DNA of 62,750 nt, taken from the NCBI RefSeq assembly GCF_026162645.1, contig NZ_JAOTBE010000016.1, forward strand, positions 1 to 62,750, in the 5' to 3' direction. This DNA is from Paracoccus rhizosphaerae (GTDB lineage Bacteria; Pseudomonadota; Alphaproteobacteria; Rhodobacterales; Rhodobacteraceae). Below are positions 44,649 through 53,837 of the stretch, one piece after another. Position 1 is the first letter of the stretch. Each line of letters opens with the position of its first letter. Both the position numbers and the translations under genes were made by a program. Under the pieces are notes generated by a model. The model made no database searches. It saw nothing but the letters and a program-made list of their open reading frames with translations, and was not told the DNA's origin.

Positions 44649-44683
44649 TTGACAGCTTGATCCACAGCATGAGAAGGTTCTCA
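44649..44683 (+). promoter_or_regulatory. Kinase promoter and shared operator, site 2
   Basis: TTGACA at 44649-44654 is a perfect -35 box. The palindrome TGAGAA-GG-TTCTCA (44670-44683) covers the expected -10 position, so a bound regulator would block the polymerase. The same site lies in the divergent region of the deglycase gene and could control both directions. It matches the site at 40526. Confidence 0.6.
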
Positions 44684-44699
44684 CAACTGTCGGAGAGAG

Positions 44700-45578
44700 A
44701 TGCAGATGAAGCCAAGTGTTGTGGCCTTTGGGGATAATGTCGTCGATTGCTATATGGATCAGGAAATGATGTATCCTGGCGGTAACTCTCTGAATTTGGC
44801 TACATTCGTTCAGCGTTTCGGTGGACGAGGATCCTACATCGGGGCTGTCGGAGACGATCCTGCCGGCCTCCATATTCGCGACGCGTTGATGGGCGAAGGA
44901 GTGGACGTGACTGGCCTCAGGGTTCTGCCTGCCGGTTCGACCGCTTTCTGTCTCATCGGCAACCGTGACGGTGACCGTGAGTTTCTTGGCGCTGATCTGG
45001 GGGTCTCAATTATTGAGCCCCAGCTGCGAGACTTAGACCAGATCGCTCGCGCCGATGCGGTCCACACTGGACGATCGAGCCATGTGGATGCTTTCCTTCC
45101 GGCCTTTGCTGTGCGTGCACGACTGTCGTTCGACTTCGCCGTGATCCGCAACCGCGACCGCATCGCGCGTATTGCAGCACTATGTTATCTTGCCAGTTTC
45201 TCAGCAGGTGATCTGGGCGACGATGAAGCGAAGGACCTGCTGGAATTCGCCTTGGCGTCGGGTGCCCGTCATGTCCTGGTGACGCGCGGAAAAGAAGGTG
45301 CGTGGCTGGGGCTGGGCGATCAACGTCATCATCAGCCCGCTGTGCCGACGCAGGCGATCGACACGCTTGGAGCGGGCGACACGTTCATTGCCCGCACACT
45401 GTTTGGCCTTTTGATGGGCGAGGCGCCTCGCGATGTGTTGTCGGTTGCGGCTTTCGCCGCCGCCGAAACCTGCCGGCATCACGGCGGTTTTGGCCATCCA
45501 GCAGCACTGGCCGTGGATTGCTCCAAAGCCCGGCCGCTGGATGAGATTTATGGTCCGGGAGAAACGGCTACGGCCTGA
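44700..45578 (+). CDS. frlD: FrlD-like PfkB-family kinase (fructosamine 6-kinase), second module
   Basis: 292 residues, or 290 from the second ATG at 44706, which is better spaced from GGAG. FrlD-like start: VVAFGDNVVDCYMDQEMMYPGGNSLNLATFVQRFG. The PfkB end is AIDTLGAGDTFIARTLFGLLMG with the catalytic Asp, and CRHHGGFG near the C-terminus. It should phosphorylate the imported glycated amino acid for the divergent FrlB-like deglycase. The two kinases in the window are clearly diverged, so they may have different substrates. Confidence 0.83.
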   Translation: MQMKPSVVAFGDNVVDCYMDQEMMYPGGNSLNLATFVQRFGGRGSYIGAVGDDPAGLHIRDALMGEGVDVTGLRVLPAGSTAFCLIGNRDGDREFLGADLGVSIIEPQLRDLDQIARADAVHTGRSSHVDAFLPAFAVRARLSFDFAVIRNRDRIARIAALCYLASFSAGDLGDDEAKDLLEFALASGARHVLVTRGKEGAWLGLGDQRHHQPAVPTQAIDTLGAGDTFIARTLFGLLMGEAPRDVLSVAAFAAAETCRHHGGFGHPAALAVDCSKARPLDEIYGPGETATA

Positions 45579-45642
45579 AACGTTGGCACGACATTGCCAA
45601 TCGAAACTTGCGATAGAACAAAGTAAAAACAGGGAGAAGACG

Positions 45643-46644
45643 ATGAAGAAAACAAGCATTGCGCAGGGGATGCGCCACAGCCTTGCCGCAACGGCTGCGA
45701 TTTCGGCAATCTTGGCGGCCGGCACGGGCGTCGCTCAAGACATCACCTTTCGCATCGCCTCGGTCAATCCGCCAACGGCGCTGTCGGTCCAGCTGGCAGA
45801 ACAGGTCGCAGAACGCATCACCGAACGCACCGACGGACGCATCGCCTTTCAGATGTTTCCCTCGGCGCAGCTCGGCACGACAGCGGATTCGCTGGAGCAG
45901 GCCAGCCAAGGCTTGCCCGTGATCACCTTCACCTCGGCCAGCTTCATGAGCCAGTTCGGAGCTCCCCAGCTCGCGGCGGTCGACGGTCCCTTCGTGGTGG
46001 ATAACGCTGAGGAAGGGGAGACGCTGGCGTTTTCCGACCTGATGTCCGGATACTACGATCAGCTTGCCGAGACTTCCGGAGTGCGTGTGCTGGCGCTGAA
46101 CTGGTTCGACGGCCCGCGACACATGATCGGATCAGAGGCTTATTCCGAACCCACCGACCTTGAAGGCGTCAAGATGCGTGTGCCATCGGTGGAAACATGG
46201 TTGAACACCTTCGAGCCGCTTGGTGTCGTCGCCACCACCGTCGAAGCGGCCGAGACCTATTCGGCGCTTGCACAGGGCGTGGTTACGGCCGCTGAAGCTC
46301 CACTGACCGGCTTGCGCGCCAGCCGCTGGTATGAGAACGCAAAGCAGATCACTCTGACCGGCCACTTCAACCTGTTCCTGGGCTGGGTAACCAGCGAATC
46401 TGCGCTGGCCGGGTTGCCGGATGCTGACCGCGCGATCATGATGGAAGAGTTCCGCAAAGGTGGCCAAGACTTGGCCGCACAATCGGTCGAGCTGGACCAA
46501 GAGGTCATTGCGGAATTCGAGGCTGCCGGCGTCACCTTCCATGAGGCCGACCGGGATGCCTATCGTGAAGCAACAGCCAGTTTTTGGGACCACTGGCCTG
46601 ATGGACTTTATGAGCAGATCCGTTCCGCCGCGACGGCTGAATGA
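45643..46644 (+). CDS. TRAP transporter substrate-binding protein (DctP type)
   Basis: 333 residues from ATG 45643, after AGGGAG. The signal peptide ends near GTGVAQ (residue ~29). The DctP-type fold is evident: ITFRIASVNPPTALSVQLAEQVAERITERTDGRIAFQMFPSAQLGTTADSLEQ, LNWFDGPRHMIGSEAYSEPTDLEGVKMRVPSVETWLNTFEPLGVVATTVEAAETYSALAQGVVTAAEAPL. TRAP systems use ion gradients to take up organic acids and some amino acids. It begins the dctP-dctQ-dctM set and follows the kinase gene, so it is a second uptake system for the module. Confidence 0.9.
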   Translation: MKKTSIAQGMRHSLAATAAISAILAAGTGVAQDITFRIASVNPPTALSVQLAEQVAERITERTDGRIAFQMFPSAQLGTTADSLEQASQGLPVITFTSASFMSQFGAPQLAAVDGPFVVDNAEEGETLAFSDLMSGYYDQLAETSGVRVLALNWFDGPRHMIGSEAYSEPTDLEGVKMRVPSVETWLNTFEPLGVVATTVEAAETYSALAQGVVTAAEAPLTGLRASRWYENAKQITLTGHFNLFLGWVTSESALAGLPDADRAIMMEEFRKGGQDLAAQSVELDQEVIAEFEAAGVTFHEADRDAYREATASFWDHWPDGLYEQIRSAATAE

Positions 46645-46706
46645 CCCCAACGCGGGCCGGGAATCCTGCTTAACTCGACCCGCATCCCTTACATTTTGGG
46701 TGATCC

Positions 46707-47180
46707 ATGAACGCCTTCAACCGCCTCGTCACGCTCGTCGGAACGATCCTGCCGACCATTTTGCTCGGGGTCGTGCTGGTTGCGGTCAGTGCTGACGTCT
46801 TCGCGCGCCTACTGCTGAGCACGTCGATCCATGTGTCACACGATATCGCCATGATCGCGCTGGCCGGAGTCGTCTGGTTTGGCATTGTCGGCAGCGCGCA
46901 AGAAGGGCAGCTGTTCGGGCTGCGCTATTTCGTTGACCGCGTTCCTAAACGCGGTCGCCCGTGGATGGCCGCCCTTGGCCACTTACTGGTCGCTGCCATC
47001 GCCTTCGAAGTCATGCGCGCCGCGTTCAGACAGGCAAGCACAGGTGGTTTTACCCGATTCCTGGCACTCGGCTGGCCGAAATGGATTGTTTCTGCCGGAT
47101 TGGCCGGCGCGATGGCCGCCCTTATCGCAATCCAGCTGGTCCAGCTTTGGGCAGTGCTTCGGAGCAGATCCAGAAAATGA
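46707..47180 (+). CDS. TRAP transporter small permease (DctQ type)
   Basis: 157 residues with four predicted membrane helices: LVGTILPTILLGVVLVAVSADVFARLLL; DIAMIALAGVVWFGIVGSAQEG; MAALGHLLVAAIAFEVMRAAFRQ; and a last one ending LIAIQLVQLWAVLRS. The VFARLLL and E-G-x-x-G loops are typical of DctQ. Its stop overlaps the dctM-type start (ATGA), the usual arrangement. Confidence 0.88.
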   Translation: MNAFNRLVTLVGTILPTILLGVVLVAVSADVFARLLLSTSIHVSHDIAMIALAGVVWFGIVGSAQEGQLFGLRYFVDRVPKRGRPWMAALGHLLVAAIAFEVMRAAFRQASTGGFTRFLALGWPKWIVSAGLAGAMAALIAIQLVQLWAVLRSRSRK

Positions 47181-48451
47181 TACTTTGCGCGCTGACCTTC
47201 CTTCTGCTTCTCTGCCTTGGTGTGCCGATCGCCTTCACGATCCTTGGCGCCTCGGTGGCCTACTTTACACTCAATCCCATGTTGGCCAGCATTGTCGCGC
47301 AGCGGATGTCATCGTCTTTGGAAAGTTTCCCGCTGTTGGCAGTGCCTTTCTTCATCATTGCAGGAGGCGCGATGGCGCGCGGAGGGATCGCGCGCCGACT
47401 TTACCACTTGGCCGATGGGCTGGTCGGGCATTGGTGGGGCGGCCTCGCGCAGGTGGCAGTAATGAACTCGCTGTTCCTGGGTGCCATGTCGGGATCGTCC
47501 AATGCCGATGCCGCCATAGACGCCCGTACGATTGCTCCGATCATGCGCGAAAGGGGCTACTCAAACGGTTTCGCCTCAGTCGTCAGCGCGGCGAGCGGGG
47601 TGATCGCGCCGATCATGCCGCCCTCGATCGGCCTAATCGTTTACGGGCTATTGACCGACACCTCGATCGGCCGCCTGTTCACCGGCGGCGTCATCCCGGC
47701 GCTGCTGATCGCGGTCGCGTTACTGGCAACGGTTCGCTTTGCCGCGAAACGCCGCAACTATCGTCCCGAACGGGAGCACCGGCTTCCCTTGAAGGAGACG
47801 GCAGCCCGGGCCTGGTCAGCCGCATGGGCGCTTGCCATGCCGGTACTGCTGCTGGTCGGCCTGCGCGGCGGCTGGTTCACCCCCACCGAACTGGGTGCGA
47901 TGGCGGCGGTTTATGCACTGGTTGTAGGCTTGGTCGTCTATCGCGGCTTTGGCTTGGGCGAAATCTATCCGCTGTTGCGAGAATCAGCGCTGACGACCGC
48001 TAACGTGCTGTTCATCATCGCTGCGGCATCGGTCTTCTCGCTTATTCTTGCTTTAGAGCAAGTGCCACAGCAGATGGTCACTGCCCTGCTGTCGATCTCT
48101 GACAACAAGTATGTGGTGCTGCTGGTCATCAACCTGCTGTTGCTGGTTCTTGGAACCATGCTTGAGGGTTTGGCTTTGTTGATCATTCTGGTGCCGATCT
48201 TGCTAGAGGTCACCCGCAGCCTTGGTATTGACCCGGTACATTTCGGAATCGTCCTCGTCTTCAACACGACGATCGGCTCGATCACTCCTCCGGTTGGTAC
48301 GGTGCTATTCACAGTTTGCTCGATCACACGCTGCTCGATCGAGGAATTTGCGTCGGAATCCGTGCCTTTCCTCGTGGCATTGATAGGAGTGCTGATGTTG
48401 CTGACCTTCGTTCCCAGTCTCGTTACGTTCCTGCCAGATCTCCTGTTCTAG
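47177..48451 (+). CDS. TRAP transporter large permease (DctM type)
   Basis: 424 residues, about 12 membrane helices, full length for DctM. Typical segments are LPLLAVPFFIIAGGAMARGGIARRLYHLADGLVGHWWGGLAQVAVMNSLFLGAMSGSSNADAAIDARTIAPIM and VVSAASGVIAPIMPPSIGLIVYG. Near the end it reads GIVLVFNTTIGSITPPVGTVLFTVCSI. ATG 47177 was chosen because it overlaps the dctQ-type stop; the upstream extension is a shadow frame. Confidence 0.93.
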   Translation: MILCALTFLLLLCLGVPIAFTILGASVAYFTLNPMLASIVAQRMSSSLESFPLLAVPFFIIAGGAMARGGIARRLYHLADGLVGHWWGGLAQVAVMNSLFLGAMSGSSNADAAIDARTIAPIMRERGYSNGFASVVSAASGVIAPIMPPSIGLIVYGLLTDTSIGRLFTGGVIPALLIAVALLATVRFAAKRRNYRPEREHRLPLKETAARAWSAAWALAMPVLLLVGLRGGWFTPTELGAMAAVYALVVGLVVYRGFGLGEIYPLLRESALTTANVLFIIAAASVFSLILALEQVPQQMVTALLSISDNKYVVLLVINLLLLVLGTMLEGLALLIILVPILLEVTRSLGIDPVHFGIVLVFNTTIGSITPPVGTVLFTVCSITRCSIEEFASESVPFLVALIGVLMLLTFVPSLVTFLPDLLF

Positions 48452-48605
48452 GGTTAAGGCAGCGCCAAAAAGAGTATTGGGGAATTTATAGCGGACCAAG
48501 CATTCTTGTCTGGAATGAGGTCAGAGAACGACAGCGTTATCTCGACGCCGCCGTCTTGAGCAAGAAGTGCTGCCAGAACCTGGCAGATAATGAAAGGTTG
48601 TTCAG

Positions 48606-49883
48606 ATGCAGGGAGACCCGCGGAGCCATGGGCTGTGGGAGAAGACCGCTCGTGCCGCGCCTGTCACGGTGCCCTTGGTGGGCGAAACGCGGGCAGAGGT
48701 AGTGATTATCGGCGGTGGCTACACCGGACTTTCGACTGCCCTGCATCTTGCGGAACGCGGAACCGATGTCGTGCTTCTTGAGGCCGTCGAGATCGGCTTC
48801 GGCGGCGCGGGGCGCAACGTGGGCCTGGTGAACGCCGGCATGTGGGTGATGCCCGATGCGCTTGTCTCCACCCTGGGGGCCGAGCGTGGGGAACAGCTGA
48901 TCGACTTCCTGGGCGAGGGTCCGGCCCACGTCTGGGACATCATCGAACGCTATGGCATCGACTGCGAGGCGACCCGGGCGGGAACGCTGCATGTCGCCGC
49001 CGACAAGGCCGGCCTTGCCGAACTGCATCAGCGCCACGAGCAGTGGTCACGGCGCGGCGCGCCGGTGCAGCTGCTGGACCCAGAAGCGACGGCCGCAAGG
49101 CTGGGCACGTCGCACTATCACGGGGCGCTTCTGGACGCGCGGGCTGGCACGATCCAGCCGCTGGCCTATGCGCGCGGCCTTGCGGATGCGGCGATGGGGC
49201 GGGGCGCCCGGATCTTCACCGGGTCGCCAGCGACCGAGCTGCGGTCGCATGACAAGGGCTGGCGCGTCGCCACGCCCCAGGGTGCGGTGACGGCAGGCAA
49301 GGTGGTCTTCGCGACTGACGCCTATACCCGGCACCTGATGCCGGAGATCCTGACACAGCAGGTCTTCCTTCCCTATTTCAACCTGGCGACGGCGCCGTTG
49401 CCCGACAACGTGGCACGGACGATCCTGCCGGGCCGGGAAGGGGCCTGGGACACGCGCGAGGTGCTGACCTCGTTCCGTCTCGATCAGCGTAACCGGCTTG
49501 TCTTCGGCTCCGTCGGCGCACTAAGGCACGGTGGCCAAGCGATCCACCCGGCCTGGGCACGGCGCGCGTTGAGGCGCACCTTCCCGCAGATCGGGCGGGT
49601 CGAGTTCGAAGCTGAATGGTACGGCACGATCGGCATGACCAGCGACAACCTGCCCCGCTTTCACCAGCTGGCCGAGGGGGTCGTCACCTTCTGCGGGTAC
49701 AATGGCCGGGGCATCGCGCCCGGCACCGCCTTCGGCCGCTGCCTGGCCGGTTGGTTGACGGGTGGCAACACGGAACTGCCCCTGCAGCCCACGCCCCCGC
49801 AGCCCGCGTCCATGCGCGCCCTGCGCAGCGCCTATTACGAGGCGGGCGCACAGGCCTTTCACCTGATCGATGCGCGCGGCTAG
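48606..49883 (+). CDS. FAD-dependent oxidoreductase, AmaA-like (pipecolate oxidase candidate)
   Basis: 425 residues. The dinucleotide-binding motif is VVIIGGGYTGLSTALHLAERG (Gly36, 38, 41), followed by GFGGAGRNVGLVNAGMWV and a C-terminal NGRGIAPGTAFGRCLAGWL FAD contact. It is a DAO-family amine/imino-acid oxidase of the size of AmaA, which oxidises L-pipecolate to delta1-piperideine-6-carboxylate in Pseudomonas putida. The AmaB-, aminotransferase- and HglS-type genes immediately downstream support this role, though sarcosine- or gamma-glutamyl-amine oxidase activity cannot be excluded. It is 155 bases after the TRAP genes, so it may have its own promoter. It converges on the LysR gene, overlapping by four bases. 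Confidence 0.75.
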   Translation: MQGDPRSHGLWEKTARAAPVTVPLVGETRAEVVIIGGGYTGLSTALHLAERGTDVVLLEAVEIGFGGAGRNVGLVNAGMWVMPDALVSTLGAERGEQLIDFLGEGPAHVWDIIERYGIDCEATRAGTLHVAADKAGLAELHQRHEQWSRRGAPVQLLDPEATAARLGTSHYHGALLDARAGTIQPLAYARGLADAAMGRGARIFTGSPATELRSHDKGWRVATPQGAVTAGKVVFATDAYTRHLMPEILTQQVFLPYFNLATAPLPDNVARTILPGREGAWDTREVLTSFRLDQRNRLVFGSVGALRHGGQAIHPAWARRALRRTFPQIGRVEFEAEWYGTIGMTSDNLPRFHQLAEGVVTFCGYNGRGIAPGTAFGRCLAGWLTGGNTELPLQPTPPQPASMRALRSAYYEAGAQAFHLIDARG

Positions 49884-50770
49884 TCCGGCAGGCGACCGAC
49901 CTGCGTGATGATCCACTGGCGGAACGCCGCGGCGACCGGGTCCGACGCGCGTTCATCGGGCGTGACCACATGATAGGCGGCCTCGGTCGTCAGCGCGCTT
50001 CCCCCAAGCGGGCAGAGGTCGCCCGCCTGCAGTTCCCGCTCGATCAGGTAGGTCGGCAGCAGCGCCGCGCCCATCCCGGCCAGCGCAGCCTCGATCAGCA
50101 GCGAGAACTGGTCGAAGCTGTGGCCCTGAAAGCCGCGCGCGGCAGGCTTGCCCTGGGCCTCCAGCCATTCGGGCCACAGCATCGGCCGCGACACCAGATG
50201 CAGCAGCGGCAGGTCTTCCGGCGGGGTGCCGGCGTCGATGACGGCGGGGGCAGCCACCGCCAGCACAGTCTCGGCGCACAGATAGGTGCAGCTCGCGCCC
50301 GGCCAGACCGGCTTGCCGTAATGGACCGCGACATCGACCCCGGCCTCGATCAGGTCGAACGCACCCTGCCGGGCCGTCACGCTGACCTGCAGGCCGGGAT
50401 GGGCCTGCAGGAACCCCGGCAGGCGCGGCATCAGCCAGCGGCTGCCGAAGGTGGGAAGCGTCGCCACCGACAGATGCCCCGTCACGTCGCGGCCGCTGGC
50501 GGCTCGCAGCGTCAGATGCTGCAGCCCGGCCAGGAGGGCCTCGATCTCGGGGCGGAGGCGCTGCCCGGCGCTGGACAGCACGATCCGCTGGCGCACCCTT
50601 TCGAAGAGGGCGATCCCCAGCTGGGTCTCAAGGTCCTTCACCTGGCGGCTGACGGCACTTTGCGTCAGGTTCAGCTCGACTGCGGCGCGGGTGAAGCTGC
50701 CGTGGCGTGCAGCGGCCTCGAACGCCTGCAGCGCGGCAAGGTCGGGCAGCTGGCTGCGGCTAAGCTTCAT
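49880..50770 (-). CDS. LysR-family transcriptional regulator (GcvA-like)
   Basis: 296 residues. The LysR HTH is LPDLAALQAFEAAARHGSFTRAAVELNLTQSAVSRQVKDLETQLGIALFER. The type 2 periplasmic-binding effector domain follows (GHLSVATLPTFGSRWLMPRLPGFLQAHPGLQVSV, ALAGMGAALLPTYLIERELQAGDLCPL). It is divergent from hglS with about 100 bases between, so it is the likely activator of hglS, the aldehyde dehydrogenase, the aminotransferase and perhaps the flavoprotein gene. Confidence 0.92.
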   Translation of the reverse strand: MKLSRSQLPDLAALQAFEAAARHGSFTRAAVELNLTQSAVSRQVKDLETQLGIALFERVRQRIVLSSAGQRLRPEIEALLAGLQHLTLRAASGRDVTGHLSVATLPTFGSRWLMPRLPGFLQAHPGLQVSVTARQGAFDLIEAGVDVAVHYGKPVWPGASCTYLCAETVLAVAAPAVIDAGTPPEDLPLLHLVSRPMLWPEWLEAQGKPAARGFQGHSFDQFSLLIEAALAGMGAALLPTYLIERELQAGDLCPLGGSALTTEAAYHVVTPDERASDPVAAAFRQWIITQVGRLPD

Positions 50771-50870
50771 TCCGGTCTCTCATCAAGTCAGTCGGATCCA
50801 GCGTGTTTCATCGCAAAGTTGATACTGTATGGAAGTGAATGAAGCGCCTGGCAATATCGAGGACATCGGC

Positions 50871-52238
50871 ATGACGACCACTGGACATATCTCGCCCGAC
50901 CAGATCCGCGAGGCATTCTCGGCGGCGATGTCGGCGATGTACCGTGACGAGGTGCCCGCCTATGGCACGCTGATGGAGCTTGTCGCCCAGGTGAATGCCG
51001 AGGTGCTGGAGGGCGATCCGGGTCTGCGGGACGCCCTGTCGCAGTCCGACCAGCTGAACCGGATCTCGCAAGAGCGTCACGGCGCGATCCGCGTGGGCAC
51101 CGCAGGGGAACTGTCTACCATCCGGCGCCTGTTCGCGGTGATGGGCATGCAGCCGGTCGGCTACTATGACCTGACCGAGGCCGGCGTGCCGGTCCATTCG
51201 ACGGCCTTCCGCCCGGTGGACGAAGAGGCGCTGTCCCGCAACCCGTTCCGGGTCTTCACCTCGCTGCTGCGCCTGGACTTGATCGACGACAAGACGCTGC
51301 GCGCCGAGGCCGGGGCGGTCCTCGCGCGCCGGCAGATCTTTACCCCCGGCTGCCTGGCACTGATCGAGCGCGCCGAGAAGTACGGCGGCCTCGACCAGGC
51401 GGACGCCGACCGCTTCGTGGCCGAGGCGCTGGAGACCTTCCGCTGGCACTCGGACGCGCTGGTCGATGCGGGTCTTTACCAGCGGCTGCATGACGCGCAC
51501 CGGCTGATCGCTGACGTGGTTTCGTTCAAGGGGCCGCACATCAACCACCTGACCCCGCGCACGCTGGACATCGACGCGGTGCAGGCGCGGATGCCTGCCC
51601 ACGGCATCACCCCCAAGGCGGTGATCGAGGGGCCGCCCAACCGCCGCTGTCCGATCCTGCTGCGCCAGACCTCGTTCAAGGCGCTGCAGGAGCGCGTGAT
51701 CTTCCCCGGAAAGACAGCGACCGAAGGGTCCCACACCGCGCGCTTCGGCGAGATCGAGGCACGAGGCATCGCGCTGACGCCGAAGGGCCGCGCCCTATAT
51801 GACCAGCTGCTGACCGAGACCCGCCGGCGCATCCAGCCTGCCGCCGACGGATCGAACGCCCGAGAATACGAGCATGTGCTGGCCGAGGTCTTCACGGCAT
51901 TCCCCGACGACTGGACCGAGATCCGAGGGCAGGACCTGGGCTATTTCCGGTGGTCGCCGACCGGCAAGGGCGAGGTGTCGGGCGACGATCCCGAGGCGCT
52001 GCTGGCAGAGGGCGTGCTGCGCTGCGACCCGATCGTCTACGAAGACTTCCTGCCGGTCTCGGCCGCGGGGATCTTTCAGTCCAACCTTGGCGACGAAGCC
52101 GTCCAGGACTTTGCCGCCAGCCCCAACCAGCAGCGGTTCGAGGCCGATCTTGGCCAGACGGTGCTGGATGAATTCGCCCACTATGCCCGGATCGAGGCCA
52201 AATCCCTGGCCGCCTGCCTGGACAGAATCCCGGCCTGA
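50871..52238 (+). CDS. hglS: 2-oxoadipate dioxygenase/decarboxylase (HglS, DUF1338)
   Basis: 455 residues from ATG 50871, seven bases after GAGGA; an in-frame ATG at 50829 adds 14 poorly conserved residues. The sequence is very close to P. putida HglS along its length: QERHGAIRVGTAGEL, FKGPHINHLTPRTLDID, SHTARFGEIEARG, YEDFLPVSAAGIFQSNLGDEA. With this start, the metal ligands fall at His70, His226 and Glu294 and the substrate arginine at Arg74, the numbers reported for the Pseudomonas enzyme. It uses Fe(II) and O2 to turn 2-oxoadipate into D-2-hydroxyglutarate plus CO2. First gene of the operon controlled by the divergent LysR. Confidence 0.93.
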   Translation: MTTTGHISPDQIREAFSAAMSAMYRDEVPAYGTLMELVAQVNAEVLEGDPGLRDALSQSDQLNRISQERHGAIRVGTAGELSTIRRLFAVMGMQPVGYYDLTEAGVPVHSTAFRPVDEEALSRNPFRVFTSLLRLDLIDDKTLRAEAGAVLARRQIFTPGCLALIERAEKYGGLDQADADRFVAEALETFRWHSDALVDAGLYQRLHDAHRLIADVVSFKGPHINHLTPRTLDIDAVQARMPAHGITPKAVIEGPPNRRCPILLRQTSFKALQERVIFPGKTATEGSHTARFGEIEARGIALTPKGRALYDQLLTETRRRIQPAADGSNAREYEHVLAEVFTAFPDDWTEIRGQDLGYFRWSPTGKGEVSGDDPEALLAEGVLRCDPIVYEDFLPVSAAGIFQSNLGDEAVQDFAASPNQQRFEADLGQTVLDEFAHYARIEAKSLAACLDRIPA

Positions 52239-52300
52239 TCGCCGCCGAACGGCATGCCTGCCGCCCCGCGGCAAGACACGGAACAAGAAGGAATGACCCG

Positions 52301-53830
52301 ATGAAAGACGCGTCCGAAATGGATCTGAAGAACACCGCCCGCGCCGTTCTGGAGAAGCTCGGCGCCGACGCCTCCGTCCTGGACGCCGGCAGCATGGCCA
52401 GCTTCTCGCCCGTGACGGGCGAGCAGATCGCAGCCCTTCCCGAACATTCCGCCGCCGACGTGACGGCGGCCATCGACCGCGCCGCAGCCGCCTTCCGCAG
52501 CTGGCGCAACGTGCCGGCCCCCCGCCGGGGCGAGCTGGTCCGCCTTCTGGGCGAGGAGCTGCGGGCGGCCAAGGACGATCTCGGCCGCCTCGTCTCGATC
52601 GAGGCCGGCAAGAGCCCGTCCGAAGGCGCCGGCGAGGTGCAGGAGATGATCGACATCTGCGATTTCGCCGTGGGCCTCTCGCGCCAGCTCTACGGCCTGA
52701 CCATCGCGACCGAACGTCCCGGCCACCGGATGATGGAAACCTGGCACCCGCTTGGGGTGGTGGGCGTCATCTCGGCCTTCAACTTCCCCGTGGCGGTCTG
52801 GTCCTGGAACACCGCGCTTGCGCTGGTCTGCGGCAATCCGGTCGTCTGGAAGCCGTCCGAGAAGACCCCGCTGACCGCGCTGGCCTGCCAGGCGGTCCTC
52901 GACCGTGCGCTGGCCCGCTTCGGCGACGCGCCCGAGGCGCTGAGCCAGGTCGTCATCGGCGGCCGCGACACCGGCGAGGCGCTGGTCGACGATCCGCGCG
53001 TGGCGCTGGTCTCGGCCACCGGCTCGACCCGGATGGGCCGGCAGGTCGGACCGCGCGTGGCGGCACGCTTCGGCCGCTCGATCCTGGAGTTGGGCGGGAA
53101 CAACGCGGGCATCGTCTGCCCCTCGGCCGACATGGACATGGCGCTGCGGGCCATCGCCTTCGGGGCGATGGGCACCGCCGGCCAGCGTTGCACGACGATG
53201 CGGCGCCTCTTCGTGCATGACAGCGTCTATGATCGACTGGTGCCGGGTCTGATCAAGGCCTATGGCTCGGTCTCGGTCGGCAACCCGCTGACGACGCAGG
53301 CGCTGGTGGGGCCGCTGGTCGACGGGCAGGCCTTTGAGACGCTGCAGGCGGCGTTGGAGGCCGCGAAAGCCGCGGGCGGTACCGTTCATGGCGGCACCCG
53401 CGTGACTGACGCGGCGCCTGAGACGGCTTTCTACGTGAAGCCCGCCCTGGTCGAGATGCCTGCACAGACCGGCCCGGTGCTCGAGGAGACATTCGCGCCT
53501 ATCCTCTACGTCATGCGCTACAGCGACCTTGAGGACGTGATCGAAGAGCACAATGCCGTCGGCGCAGGCCTGTCTTCGTCGATCTTCACGACCGACCTGC
53601 GTGAAAGCGAGGCCTTCCTGTCGGCGGCGGGATCGGACTGTGGCATCGCCAACGTCAACATTGGGACTTCGGGCGCCGAAATCGGTGGGGCCTTTGGTGG
53701 CGAGAAAGAGACTGGCGGCGGTCGCGAAAGTGGCTCCGACGCTTGGAAGGCATACATGCGGCGTGCCACCAACACGATCAACTACTCGCGCGAGCTTCCG
53801 CTGGCGCAGGGCGTCGTGTTCGACATCTGA
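52301..53830 (+). CDS. amaB: Aldehyde dehydrogenase, antiquitin/ALDH7 type (AmaB-like)
   Basis: 509 residues. The catalytic Cys is at about 297 (GTAGQRCTTMRR) and the general base Glu at about 263 (LELGGNNAG). NAD-binding VSATGSTRMGRQV and SAFNFPVAVWSWNTALALVCGN are present. The antiquitin-type ending GGEKETGGGRESGSDAWKAYMRRATNTINYS points to the 2-aminoadipate semialdehyde (delta1-piperideine-6-carboxylate) dehydrogenases. It yields L-2-aminoadipate and NADH, feeding the aminotransferase eight bases downstream. Soluble, cytoplasmic. Confidence 0.9.
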   Translation: MKDASEMDLKNTARAVLEKLGADASVLDAGSMASFSPVTGEQIAALPEHSAADVTAAIDRAAAAFRSWRNVPAPRRGELVRLLGEELRAAKDDLGRLVSIEAGKSPSEGAGEVQEMIDICDFAVGLSRQLYGLTIATERPGHRMMETWHPLGVVGVISAFNFPVAVWSWNTALALVCGNPVVWKPSEKTPLTALACQAVLDRALARFGDAPEALSQVVIGGRDTGEALVDDPRVALVSATGSTRMGRQVGPRVAARFGRSILELGGNNAGIVCPSADMDMALRAIAFGAMGTAGQRCTTMRRLFVHDSVYDRLVPGLIKAYGSVSVGNPLTTQALVGPLVDGQAFETLQAALEAAKAAGGTVHGGTRVTDAAPETAFYVKPALVEMPAQTGPVLEETFAPILYVMRYSDLEDVIEEHNAVGAGLSSSIFTTDLRESEAFLSAAGSDCGIANVNIGTSGAEIGGAFGGEKETGGGRESGSDAWKAYMRRATNTINYSRELPLAQGVVFDI

Positions 53831-53837
53831 GGGCCGG

